This document shows, piece by piece, positions 1 to 9,019 of a DNA stretch of 11,962 nucleotides (positions within the stretch are counted from its first letter, which is position 1; every line of letters begins with the position of its first letter). Both the position numbers and the translations under genes were made by a program. Below the pieces are notes generated by a model. That model was given only the letters and a program-made list of their open reading frames with translations, was not told the DNA's origin and did not search any database. The stretch spans positions 1-11,962 of the forward strand of contig JADGJG010000835.1 of the NCBI GenBank assembly GCA_027596195.1, read 5' to 3'. Source of the stretch: Podochytrium sp. JEL0797 (taxonomy: Eukaryota > Chytridiomycota > Chytridiomycetes > Chytridiales > Chytriomycetaceae).

Positions 1-24
1 CCCCCACCCCGGGCGGCGCCGCCC

Positions 25-1181
25 TCAAACCGAACTGTACGGGAACAAAGCCATTTCCACCAGACTCGTTCCGGGGGGTAACCCAGCTATGCAAATTAAA
101 GTAATCCAGCTCAATGCCAAAAGGGTCAAGTTGGCTGCCGCCATTCCTCGAGGAATTGTCACGGCAATCTCTTTCGTTTCTTCCACACAACACGGCATGC
201 TCTCGAAACAAATCAGCAAGTACAATGCGAATGGGAAACTTTGAATTACTCCGGAAATTCCAAAGGGGAGGAATGCCGTGCTGGACGTTGTGGATCCGTC
301 GGCATTCAGCATGATTGTGTTGAAAGCTTGGCGAAAGTCAAAATGATGACTGACAGCCATGAACGGGACCACCACGAGCAGACACGAGATTGCAGTAATT
401 GCAGTGATAATATTGAAAAATAACTGTAATCGGAACATTATGAGTGATTGCGTCGAATTAAAACGCGTTCACCTTGGGTTTCAAGTTGATCACCACGCAA
501 AGAAGGACTGAAGCGAACCAATAAAGTACATTAAATCGCGAATCCGTGTCGAAAAGATTCTGTAATGCAATTCCAACTTGGAAAACGCGTTAATTGTGGC
601 CCGCCTATTTATGTGAGCAACACATACAAAAGTTTGTCACTTCACCGCCAATAAAGACCACGTCAAAGAAATACGCGTATCCAATAAAGCAAGCAACAGA
701 TCCATGAAAAGCAGCACTCGCATAACTCGCGGAACCACTGGCGAACGGCATGGCCGTCGCGAGCTCGGTCAAATTCAAGCTGACAGTCAGCATCAACAAT
801 GACGCGAATATGTGCGCAACAATCATTGACCCTAGGCCATATTCATAACCCGTATTGAATCCCGAAAACTCTCCGGAAATGACGGCCCCGACAACGAATC
901 CCCAGACGTGGATCGAATTCGCGTACGCTGGCATTAGCTGACGCTTCTCTATTTTGGGAAGAAAGCTTAGGGCTCGTAGAGTTTTGTTCAACCTCTCTTG
1001 GAAACTCACTGAGGTAAATGTCTTCCTCTTGTTTTGTGACCAGTTTCGAGATTGGCCTGAAGCGGGTGGATGGCGCGCGAGGCAAAGGAGTATGTGATTG
1101 TGGAACTTCCAACGCTTTTGAAGGAACGTGCTTGAGCGCAGATCGCTGGGATGGCAACAGCGAGGGCTCTTGATCACTCAT
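25..1181 (-). CDS. APC-superfamily amino acid/ethanolamine-type permease, 3' partial
   Basis: Multi-pass membrane transporter. After a polar, Ser/Pro-rich N-terminus of about 57 residues, the model reads YLKKRQLMPAYANSIHVWGF and then VISGEFSGFN, the first-helix block of APC ethanolamine/amino-acid permeases. ELATAMPFASG and further hydrophobic helices follow. Proposed exons are 1181-1010, 948-641, 559-473 and 423 to about 31. Introns 1009-949 and 472-424 have clean GT-AG ends and matching phase. The intron after exon 2 is uncertain: the best donor (GTATGT, 627) is out of phase with the exon starting at 559, while an in-phase but weak donor (GTGACA) sits at 640. The last exon ends either at a GTTTGA donor (30) or at an in-frame TGA (25-27). 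About 320 residues are present against a usual 450-550, so the C-terminal helices lie outside. Substrate cannot be read from sequence. Confidence 0.75.
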
Positions 1182-1243
1182 GGTGGGAAATTAAGAATTG
1201 TCAAGCTCGTTTTTTCGGTTAACCAGAACAGGCACTAAAGTTT
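1182..1243 (-). other. Short NOC3-permease spacer
   Basis: Only 62 nt separate the NOC3 stop from the permease ATG on the same strand. This must hold the NOC3 3' end and the permease 5' region. I see no AATAAA on the minus strand and no clear promoter element. The permease promoter may lie partly inside the last NOC3 exon. Confidence 0.6.
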
Positions 1244-4200
1244 TTATCTCTTCAAGTTGGCAATAAACTGCTCCGCTCTCTGGGCCCCACTCAACCCTTT
1301 CCCTCTCTTCAAAAACGCAGGAATCGCATCCTCCAAGTCCTCATCGAGCATTTCCTCGTCACTCAACTCCTCGTCGTCTTCGTCCTCACCGTCTTCGGCC
1401 ATCAGATCCAGGTTCAGCTCCCGTCCCATTTCAACCAGCCTTCTGAGCCTCTTCTCCCTCTTGATCAACGCGAGCACGACTGGATCCCCCGCAATCTCCG
1501 CCGGCAACCCAGACTCCTCCGTCGCAGCAACCATCCTCACCTTGGACCTCAACTTCAATTCATCCTTCGCATCTTGCTCCTCGAGTTCATTCAAAAACTC
1601 ACTCGGATCCACAATCCCAGGTCCATCCACGAGCACCTTGTTGAGCTTAGCCCTCCCTTGCTCCTTGAGTCTCTTCACAGCCGCCGACACGCCCTGAGGC
1701 TCAATCACCGCCGGCACAAACACAAACGTGGGAGAAGGATACTGCGGGGTCGTGTTGAACTTTTTCAAAAAGATGGTTGGGGGCAGGTTCAATTCGGCCG
1801 GGAGAGACTTTGTGCCCGTCACGTTGGCACTCGTGCTCGATTGCGTTTGGGCCAAGTGTTTGGCAAAATTGCGCACGGTTGGGTGGTAGTGGTTCATAAG
1901 GAACACAAGTTCCCAGAGGTTCGTGGCGAACGGGTTGCAGAGTTCAGAGTCGTCGAGGAAGGGTTTGTAGATTCCTGTGCCGAGACGTTCTTCGGGGTCC
2001 AAGAGTTGTTGGAGGCGCGAGTGTTTCTGTTTGCGGTTTCAAGGGTCAGTAGGGTGTTGGTCGTCCGCGGCGGGATGATGCAAATGATGCAAACACGAAC
2101 CACAAGGAGTGCGCGCTGCAAACTGAGACACGCAAGAACGGCGTTCGGCTTGAGGTGCAGCGAAACGGATGCAAGACGCTTGATGAAAGCGGCACATCGG
2201 TCGATTTGAATCTGTATAAGACGAAAAAACACGTCCGCAATCAGAATCAACGACTCGGGAGGGACAAAATGCGGAATCAAAAAACTCCCATACCTGTTTC
2301 TTTCTGCAAAACAACAGATCCATCCCCATCAACACCAACTCAATCTCACTACGAGAATGCACATCGCTCATCTTCTTGGTCACCACCGAATCCCTCTCCA
2401 CCCCCGCCCTCGCCTCATCCGCACCATCCATGATCCGCGCATCACTGCTTGTCACAAGCATCGGCAATCGACTCATTTGGCAGTACAACGACGTGTTGAA
2501 ATCCTTTAAATCAATGTTGACGGCTTCGCCCTGTCCCGAGAGCAGCAGCAGCGCGGCAACGATACAATGGAGCGACGTTTTGGCCGAGGAGGTGGCGTTT
2601 TGGGAACCCTCGCAGTATCCTTCGTACTGGGAGACGGTGATTTTCTTGAGGACCGTCAAGAGGTCGGCGTAGAATTCCACGTTGATCAAGTGGCCAAAGT
2701 GAGAGAGACCTTCGAGAACGGCGGGAATCAAGGGAGAAGTTTCGGCGTTCTTGAGGATACGGAAGTAGGTCAAGAACACAAACTTGAGCGTTTCGGAATG
2801 CTAGCAAAAAAACGAATTGCAATTGAGAAATCCGCACACGACCACAAAAAACGATAAAAATCGTGACACTCACGTTCTTTTGCTTCTCATCTTGAGAATA
2901 AGTCGCCTCCGCCTCCTTCATCTCACTCTCCACCCCCCCCTCATCCTTCTGCACCTTGCGCATCTTTTTCGAAACGTGCGGCGTAAACTTGTCCCGCTTC
3001 CGCTTGTTGAACTTGTTATCACGATCGCGATGCTGCTTCTTTTGATCCTCAAACGTCATGGGCAACGCCATCTCATCCTTCAACCGCAAGTGCATAAACG
3101 TCTTCAACACCGACTCATCCACCTTGTAATCCTTCCCTTTGATCATCCGCGCCATGAGCTTGACAGCCTCCAAACTCGGTTCTCCACTCACATCCCCGTC
3201 AAACAGTTTCGAAATTCCGTTGCACGCGATGGCGCCGACTTCCACGGGACTCTTGCTACCCATTTTCGAAACAATCGCGCTCAACAGGTTCACGCGGAAA
3301 TTGAAGTGCGTGACGGTGGTCAAGAGTTCCGTCATGCATTGCATGACCACGATAGCGACGCTACCGTCGCTGCCGGGGCCCGTGGCACTGTGGCGTCGGA
3401 GGTTCGTTTCAAGGAGTTGGAGGTACACTTGGTAGTTGTTGAGGAGCGTTTCTTCAAAGTTGCGGAGCTTTTTGATGTCCTTGGTCACGACCGTCGTTTT
3501 TTCGGCTTCCGTCAAGGGACGGATTCTGTAGCCGGGGATAATGTCGCGGTAGACTGTGAGTTGGGAAAGGAGACCAAGTTTTTGGATGGTGGGGTCTTGG
3601 GATGTGGAGATTTCGTGCATTTGCTTGAGGTTTCCAATCTGCGAGAAGCGGGGGTTTGTTTGTGAGAAACCGAAACTGTGGATCGCATCATGCAAAATTT
3701 CAACACACCTTATCCTCCGGATTCTCAATGATCGCAGAAGCCAATTCCGCCAACAACTCCTGCGCATCCCACCGCGCCTGAATCCGCGCCTGTTGATCCA
3801 TCTTTGCAAACGAAGTCTTCTTGGCCTTCTCCTTCGTCTTCTTATCCATCTTCTTCTTCTTGACCTCCTCCACCTGCTTCACCTGCACCTCCTCCACCTC
3901 CTTCTCCACCACCTCCCGCTCCTGCTTCTCCTTCTGCCTCTCCTTCGCCGCCGCCAGTTCCTCTGACGCAGAAAGCATCTTGGGCTTCAAGTCCGTTCGA
4001 ATCACTTTCCCGTCGCGTCCAAAGGCTGGGAGGCGGCGGGATTCGAACGTGTCGGGTTGCCATTCGGGTTTGAGGGCGCGTGGGGCTTGTTCGTAGTCGC
4101 TGTCGAATTCGGAAGCTTCTTCTTCTTCTTCGTCTTGGTCTTCAGCTTCCTCCTCGTCTTCTTCTTCGGAATCGCTGGTGGCAATGTTGGTTCTGTTCTT

Positions 4201-4597
4201 TTTGACCGTCTTCTTGACGATTTCGTTCCTACACACACACCATCCCAAGTTAATACACCAGAAGTAAAAGAAAGAGCGTGTACGCGAGTGAAATGGATGA
4301 GAACAAAAACTCACTTGAGCAGCGCGCGTGGATTCAAGTCCCGCAAGAACCCCGCATAGTCCCCGTATTCCTCCACAAGGTCCATATCAACCTCATTGAT
4401 CTCGTCGTTGTCGTCCTCGTCGGAGGATACGAGCGTGGGCTCGGGTTTCTTGTGTTTGCTCTGTTGGATGCGGGTGAGTTTGTGTGTGTGGGAAGGGGGT
4501 GATGATCGGAATTGGGTGGAACGGGGTTTGAAGGGAGGTGGTATTGTGGTTGTGTGTGTACCTTGTAGCGGGCAAAGACCTTGGACTTCTTTCTCAT
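1244..4597 (-). CDS. NOC3: Nucleolar complex protein 3 (Noc3), 60S ribosome biogenesis
   Basis: Noc3 works with Noc2 in nucleolar and nucleoplasmic maturation and export of pre-60S ribosomes; in yeast it is also linked to pre-replication complexes. Seven exons: 4597-4562, 4460-4315, 4228-3709, 3638-2874, 2800-2294, 2211 to about 2101, and 2026-1244. All junctions are GT-AG and keep frame, giving about 955 residues, longer than yeast (about 660) or human (800). The start MRKKSKVFARYK is basic and nucleolar-like. Next come acidic runs (SEEEDEEE) and a Lys/Glu-rich helical stretch. The Noc3 core opens with IGNLKQMHEI at about residue 235. The CBF/Mak21-type domain includes HSETLKFVFLTYFRILK and, near the end, GIYKPFLDDSELCNP and LWELVFLMNHYHPTVRNFA. 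An acidic patch lies near the C-terminus. The donor of intron 6 is either GTTCGT (2100) or GTTTGC (2094); both are in phase and differ by two residues. Confidence 0.93.
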
Positions 4598-4777
4598 GTT
4601 GCGGGGAGGAGGTGTTTGGCAAAAAAAACCTTGATTGCAAAAAAAAAAAAAAAAAAACACACGGTCAACCACCGATTCCACCTGCACCTCCTCCCACTCC
4701 CCTTTTTACGCGTCTTCTATAACCGAAAAACCAAAAAAATTACTATTTATTTCTCCCCATGCAGTGGTAATGCAAAT
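4598..4777 (-). promoter_or_regulatory. NOC3 5' flank with A19/T19 tract
   Basis: This 180-nt spacer holds the NOC3 5' region and the hydrolase 3' region. A run of 19 A at 4639-4657 (poly-T on the coding strand), about 40 nt before the NOC3 ATG, is the sort of poly(dA:dT) tract that keeps fungal promoters free of nucleosomes. Assigning it that role is inference. Confidence 0.4.
4746..4751 (-). terminator. Poly(A) signal of the hydrolase gene
   Basis: AATAAA on the minus strand, 26 nt past the TAG stop (4778-4780) of the hydrolase fragment. Its position suits a polyadenylation signal. Confidence 0.5.
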
Positions 4778-5442
4778 CTAAATCTTACTCATCGTCGCCG
4801 TTGTTGTTGTTGCCAACAGCCCCGTATCGCGCAACCACCCCACAATCGCATCGCACGATACATCCGTATGTGACCTTCCTTCCGGCCCGTCCTCTTTTGA
4901 CGTCAAATTGTGGTTACCGGATGGAATCAAGACGAGAGAATGCAAGGGTAACAGTTGATCAAACAGAAGCGCGTCGGCGGCGGGAACGATTTCATCAGCT
5001 TCACCGTGGATGGTGAGTGTTTGCATTGTGGGTGGAAGGACCGTGCGAGCTTCGAAAAAAAAATAGAGAGCTTTTTCAGAATCTTCTTGATCTCGCCATG
5101 TGTGCGGGAAACCACACACACACACACACACACACACAAACAAACCTGTAGAAATCATCCCATCCAACCGCTCCCACAACGCAATCGCCTCCCTCGCGCA
5201 AATCTCATACGCAACAGGCCCACCCTTCACCTTCTTCCCCTCCGCATCCGTCGCTCCGCCCCTCCAACCCTTCACTACAAAAGGCACAGGTCGTGATTGT
5301 AACGCGTCCATTTCGGTCAACAAGTCCGACGGCACGATTTTGTGAATGAGGCCTTGTTGCATTCGGAAACGGCCTGAGATGTTGATGAATCGAGGGGTTG
5401 CGGTAGGGTGTTGGAGGGAATGGAGTAATACGATCAACGAGA
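4778..5442 (-). CDS. Alpha/beta hydrolase, C-terminal half only
   Basis: Two exons, 5442-5146 and 5049-4778, joined across a 96-nt GT-AG intron (phase 1), encode the second half of an alpha/beta hydrolase, S33/hydrolase_4-like. The first exon reads LIVLLHSLQ then RFINISGRFRMQQGL, the helix and strand that follow the nucleophile elbow in this fold. The second carries LTIHGEADEIVP with the catalytic acid Asp, and IPSGNHNLTS with the catalytic His. The nucleophile motif (G-x-S-x-G) and all upstream strands are absent. They should sit just before 5442 across an acceptor AATAG (5447-5443), but there the sequence turns into a C13 tract and then into a gene on the other strand. About 188 residues remain of a usual 270-320. 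Substrate is unknown. In this window it is a fragment. Confidence 0.65.
5113..5138. repeat. (CA)13 microsatellite in hydrolase intron
   Basis: Thirteen CA units on the plus strand, (TG)n on the coding strand. It lies a few bases inside the 5' splice site of the hydrolase intron. The frame happens to stay open through the intron, giving a false FVCVCVCVC stretch. Confidence 0.9.
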
Positions 5443-5451
5443 CTATTCGCC

Positions 5452-5475
5452 GGGGGGGGGGGGGCGGTTTTTTTT
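5452..5475. repeat. G13-CGG-T8 homopolymer junction
   Basis: A run of 13 G, then CGG, then 8 T. Two unrelated genes, the hydrolase on minus and the MCM9-like gene on plus, both lose their N-terminal coding sequence here. The tract is best treated as a probable false join or true breakpoint. Confidence 0.75.
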
Positions 5476-5524
5476 CTCGTCGAGCCTTATTTATTCCCCC
5501 CTCCCCCCTTAATTCATGACTCAG

Positions 5525-6215
5525 CATCCCCAACGAGTGTTCCTACTTTCTCCAATCGTATTTCACACTCATTCGCAAGACTCTGGGGAGCGCTGCTGCG
5601 TCCGTGTCCGCGGCGGTGGGTGGTGGATGTGGTTTGAGCGACTCCATGTTTGTCACGATGGAATCTCTGGTGCGTATCGCGAAAGCACGCGCGAGGCTTT
5701 GTGTGCGGGATGAGGTGTTGATGGATGATGTTCTTGTGAGGTGAGTGTGGTAGTGTTTGGGTGGGGGGGTTAGGGTGTCGTGTTTTTTTATGTTTTGGCT
5801 TCCTCCTATAGTATAATTCTTGTTGAAGAGTCGCTGGTGCTTACTACGGGACTCTCGGTGTTGGGGTTCACGTCGTTGCCGGAGGATCAGGAGTCTGTGT
5901 GGAGTTTGGTTGGGGAGGCGGGGGTGAAGCGGGCGGAGGCGGAGGGCGGGGGGTGGGAGGGGGCGGGTGATGGGGGGGGTGTCGGGGGGGGGTGTTGGTG
6001 GGGGGGGGGGGGGCGGGGGGGGGGGGGGGCGGGGGGTGCGGGGGGGGGGGGGGGCGGCGCCCCCCCCCCCCCCCCCCCGGGCGGCCGATCGTGTGATGTG
6101 GAGGTTTGTACTTCGCTTTTTTTGGGTGGGGTGGGGCGATAAACCTTTTTTTTGTGGAAACAGACTGTATCAGCATGTGACGAGGATCTTTGAGTCAAGT
6201 TCGATTGGGATTTGA
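5525..6215 (+). CDS. MCM9-like helicase, C-terminal fragment
   Basis: Exons 5525-5740, 5812 to about 6103 and 6164-6215. The first follows an acceptor (CTCAG) and encodes IPNECSYFLQSYFTLIRKTL, an Ala/Gly-rich loop, then MESLVRIAKARARLCVRDEV. This is the C-terminal lid of MCM AAA+ helicases (ESL-I-R-L-EA-A-L-RD-V pattern). The following ILVEESLVLTTGLSVLGFTSLPED resembles MCM9 more than MCM2-8. MCM9 acts with MCM8 in homologous recombination and fork protection. Walker A, Walker B and the arginine finger should lie upstream, but there is only the hydrolase on the other strand. The middle exon contains a G-then-C homopolymer (about 5985-6078). Frames before and after it differ, so its length or content is wrong or the gene is broken. 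After it, DRVMWR joins LYQHVTRIFESSSIGI and a TGA. The MCM lid is clear; MCM9 over MCM8 is likely but not certain. Confidence 0.6.
5985..6078. repeat. G-rich to C-rich homopolymer block
   Basis: About 94 nt of near-pure G runs broken by single C or T, then GGCGGCGCC, then a run of 18 C. The G and C arms can pair around the central GGCGCC. Read as protein it gives only poly-Gly then poly-Pro. It lies inside the MCM9-like exon and changes the frame. Confidence 0.85.
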
Positions 6216-6459
6216 ATTTTTGCGGGGTATGGGGGAGGGTGGGGTGCGATATGGAACTGTGGCGTTTTGAGTTGCGCGTTTTTTGCTTTGGATTCGGCTT
6301 GGATTTTGCTTGTTGGTTGAATTTTTAAGTTTCTTCTTGCCAAAATATATGATGCTTAAAAGTATGCATGCAGACGTGGAGAAAGTAAAGCGTCAAAATC
6401 GGGAGTCATGCACCACCACCACCCATCCACGAAATTGTCACGAAATCATTTTTCTCGCA
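6216..6459 (+). promoter_or_regulatory. MCM9-like to ZSWIM2 spacer
   Basis: This 244-nt spacer holds the end of the MCM9-like transcript and the ZSWIM2 5' region. Two in-frame ATGs at 6349 and 6352 could extend ZSWIM2 by about 36 residues. That extension is low in conserved signal, so 6460 is preferred. No clear TATA box or poly(A) signal was seen. Confidence 0.4.
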
Positions 6460-8995
6460 ATGCTCCGTTCCGCGCCATACCGCCGAACATGCCCCGACCA
6501 CATCAAAACGCGTATCGAATCCGCCTCCAAGCTCCGCCTCTACGTTGTTCAAGAAACCGGACCCATGGCGTTCATTGTCAAAGAATCGTTGACTCCATTG
6601 GACGAATCACCACCACTGCTTACAGAAGAGTCTGAAGCTCATAGTATACCCAAATTGAAGAGTGAGAAGTCAAAGAGTTTTAAAGTCGCGTTGGGGAGTT
6701 ATCAGTCTTGCAACTGTCATGCGTTTTTGACGGAGAATGATCTTTGTGTACATATCGTGAGTCTCTCCCCCCCTCCCGCATGAAGCATCACCGAATTTCG
6801 AATAACAAAATTCCATCTCCGTTCTAAAAACGCGTGCAGCTGTGGGTCATGCTCAAAGTATTCCGAATCTCGACCGAAAGTGAAATCCTGTTTCAAAATT
6901 CCTTGGTGGAACGCGAAATTGCGGAGCTCATGGAATCCCGAAAAGCTCGAGTTTCGTCTCTGACAGAGACGGATTCGAATGAGGATAAGGTGTTGGAACC
7001 GCGGTTGGAAAAGGGGACGGTGAGGCAGCGGGGGATTGAGGAGGGGGATATTTGGTTTGTTTTTGGACCCCCTTCACTCGTTTTTGATTCGGCCACGAGC
7101 TGAGTTTACTTTTTTGGCATTTTCTCATTTAGCCCGATTTGTATGGAGGACCTTGATTCACGAACTGGGGCTATTACGTATTGCAAGTTGAGCTGTGGAA
7201 ATAATTTGCACGTGAAATGCATGAAAGTGTTGATGGATCATCAGACGAAAAATATGGGACTAGAGAATATCAAGTGTCCAGTTAAGTTCGGCTTTTTGAT
7301 TTGCACTTCTGACTTGATTAGGTGCTAATACGCCCGTCATTTAGTTGTGCAGAAAGGATTTTGGGAAGTATGAGGATCTCAAAAGGACGTTGGCGGACGG
7401 AGTCAGTCAACAAGTCAAAATTGATAATCAATCGCGGCATTATGGTATTTAACCTTGATCGTGGCAATATCTTACTCGTTTATTACAGGCACCGCATGTG
7501 GCGAATGCAGTGAGACTCCGATTTTTGGGAAGTGTCACAGGTGAGGACTTTTTTCTTTGTTTCGGGAAGGCTCATCAATACACTTACACTCATTCAGATG
7601 CTACAACTGCAAAGACTTTAATGTAACAAAATATTTATGTGACAAGTGCTTTTCGGCTGGCTGTCACAGGTGCGTCTCCCCTTGGAAATTGAAATCGCAC
7701 ATTAAAATACTCACACATAAATCAGCGAACACACCAAATTCCGGCACCGCCTGACACGATCCTCCAAATGGCTTCCCTCCAAACGTCAAATTGAACCCCG
7801 TTTAACTGAATCCCAAATCACCACCTTGCAAAACCGAGAACTCACTGCAGACGACTATGACGTTCTTTTGAGTTTATCCGAACCGAATCCTCCACCAATT
7901 CAAGTTGGAATCACGCCTCTGCATATCATTAGCACGTTTCCAACCCGCACGTTGAGTTACGGAGACCCCCTACTACGAACCATCACTTCACACGAAACGG
8001 CGTCCGCTTTTGTTAGAGACACTGTGAAACCCAAATGTGAAGTCTGTCTCGCTTCGTTTGCATCAGGACAAGTCGTTCGACAGATACCCTGTCTTCATTC
8101 GTTTCATCAAAGTTGTGTGGATCGGTGGTTGTTGATGCAGAAATCGACTTGTCCTACGTGTCGTGCGCCTGCGTTTCGGGAGATTGGGGGGGAGGTTGGG
8201 GAGGTAGATATGGCGGGGAGGATGGAGGAGGCGTCTTTTGGACCTGTGGAGGTTTTGGCGAGAGGTGGGAATGGGAGGGGTTCTCAGAAGGTTCAGTTGG
8301 GGAGAGAAAAGGGGGTGAAAGTTTCGCCTGGTACGAGTCGCGGGTTGGAACGTGGGGCGTTGGAATCGGGGTTTGGTAGTTCCATGGAAATTGTGGGGCG
8401 TAGTTCATCGGGGACGCCGGCTATGGTTGAGATGGTCGTGTCGAAAGGGAAAAAGAGGTTCCAGCCTAAACGGTTACCTCCTCTCTTTACCAACGGCAAA
8501 AGCAAATTCCAAAGCCCCTCTACCTCCTCTGATGCGTCGATGCCCATGCGAATGTTTACGGCTAAAGCCCAGCTCGAAGCGGCTTCGAGCCGAATGTCTT
8601 TGTTTTCGAATTCGGCGAATTCGGTGGCGGATTCAACAGAGTCCATCATGTTTGATGACTTGATTATATCCAGATCGTTGACGCGCGGGTCTGGTTCCGT
8701 TGCTTCTGCTGCGGAATCTGAAACGGGGGTGTCAATTGCAACCAAAGTTACACATTCGGGACCCTCTGGGTTTAAGACGTCACTCAGCAAGCGGAGATAC
8801 TTGCCTCATACCAGCTTGAGTGCAATAGAAAAACCACCGTTGAACCTGGACTCGTTGGTGGAATGTCACAAGTATCGGCTCAAACGGCACAATATTCCGA
8901 CAGAACCGTTCAGTCCTGTTGCTTTGACATTGAGGGCCTCTGTTGGAAGTGGGAAATCGATTCTTCCCAAAATTGAGCCTCAGCCAGAGATATGA
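6460..8995 (+). CDS. ZSWIM2: ZSWIM2-like E3 ubiquitin ligase (SWIM, RING, ZZ, RING-H2)
   Basis: Seven exons: 6460-6756, 6840-7054, 7133-7280, 7345-7444, 7489-7540, 7598-7669 and 7726-8995. All splice GT-AG in frame and give 717 residues (human 633). Domains in order: SWIM finger with Cys84, Cys86, Cys96, His98 (SCNCHAF, CVHI); RING from CPIC (171) to CPLC (219-222); ZZ finger about 257-302, from CGEC through CHRCYNC and CDKC to HTKFRHR; RING-H2 from CEVC (399) through CLHSFHQSC to CPTC (437). This order is that of metazoan ZSWIM2/MEX, an E3 ligase studied in testis and apoptosis. The start MLRS matches the family start. The C-terminal 270 residues are Ser-rich, disordered and unassigned. It likely ubiquitinates proteins with a UbcH5-type E2; the fungal target is unknown. 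Confidence 0.92.
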
Positions 8996-9001
8996 AATAA
9001 A
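8996..9001 (+). terminator. Poly(A) signal directly after ZSWIM2 stop
   Basis: AATAAA begins on the base after the ZSWIM2 TGA. The ZSWIM2 3' UTR therefore probably runs into the coding end of the convergent LRR gene, whose stop is at 9020-9022. Confidence 0.5.
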
Positions 9002-9019
9002 GCAAATGATACACAGAAT

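Noticed and set aside
1257..1697. Plus-strand Ser-rich open frame
   Set aside because: Complement of the acidic C-terminus of NOC3; no conserved motif and no splice support.
3556..3966. Plus-strand open frame rich in Leu and Arg, opposite NOC3
   Set aside because: It is the complement of NOC3 Glu/Lys-rich codons. NOC3 has clear homology and consistent splicing there.
5113..5138. CRISPR-like or telomere-like repeat
   Set aside because: A plain dinucleotide microsatellite in an intron, with no spacers and no telomere unit.
5868..6198. Minus-strand Pro-rich open frames
   Set aside because: Produced by the G homopolymer tract read backwards.
8113..8379. Plus-strand Gly/Trp-rich open frame within ZSWIM2
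   Set aside because: Shifted frame of the G-rich part of ZSWIM2 exon 7.
8154..8790. Minus-strand frames opposite ZSWIM2 exon 7
   Set aside because: No family resemblance; the plus frame is continuous with the RING-H2 domain.
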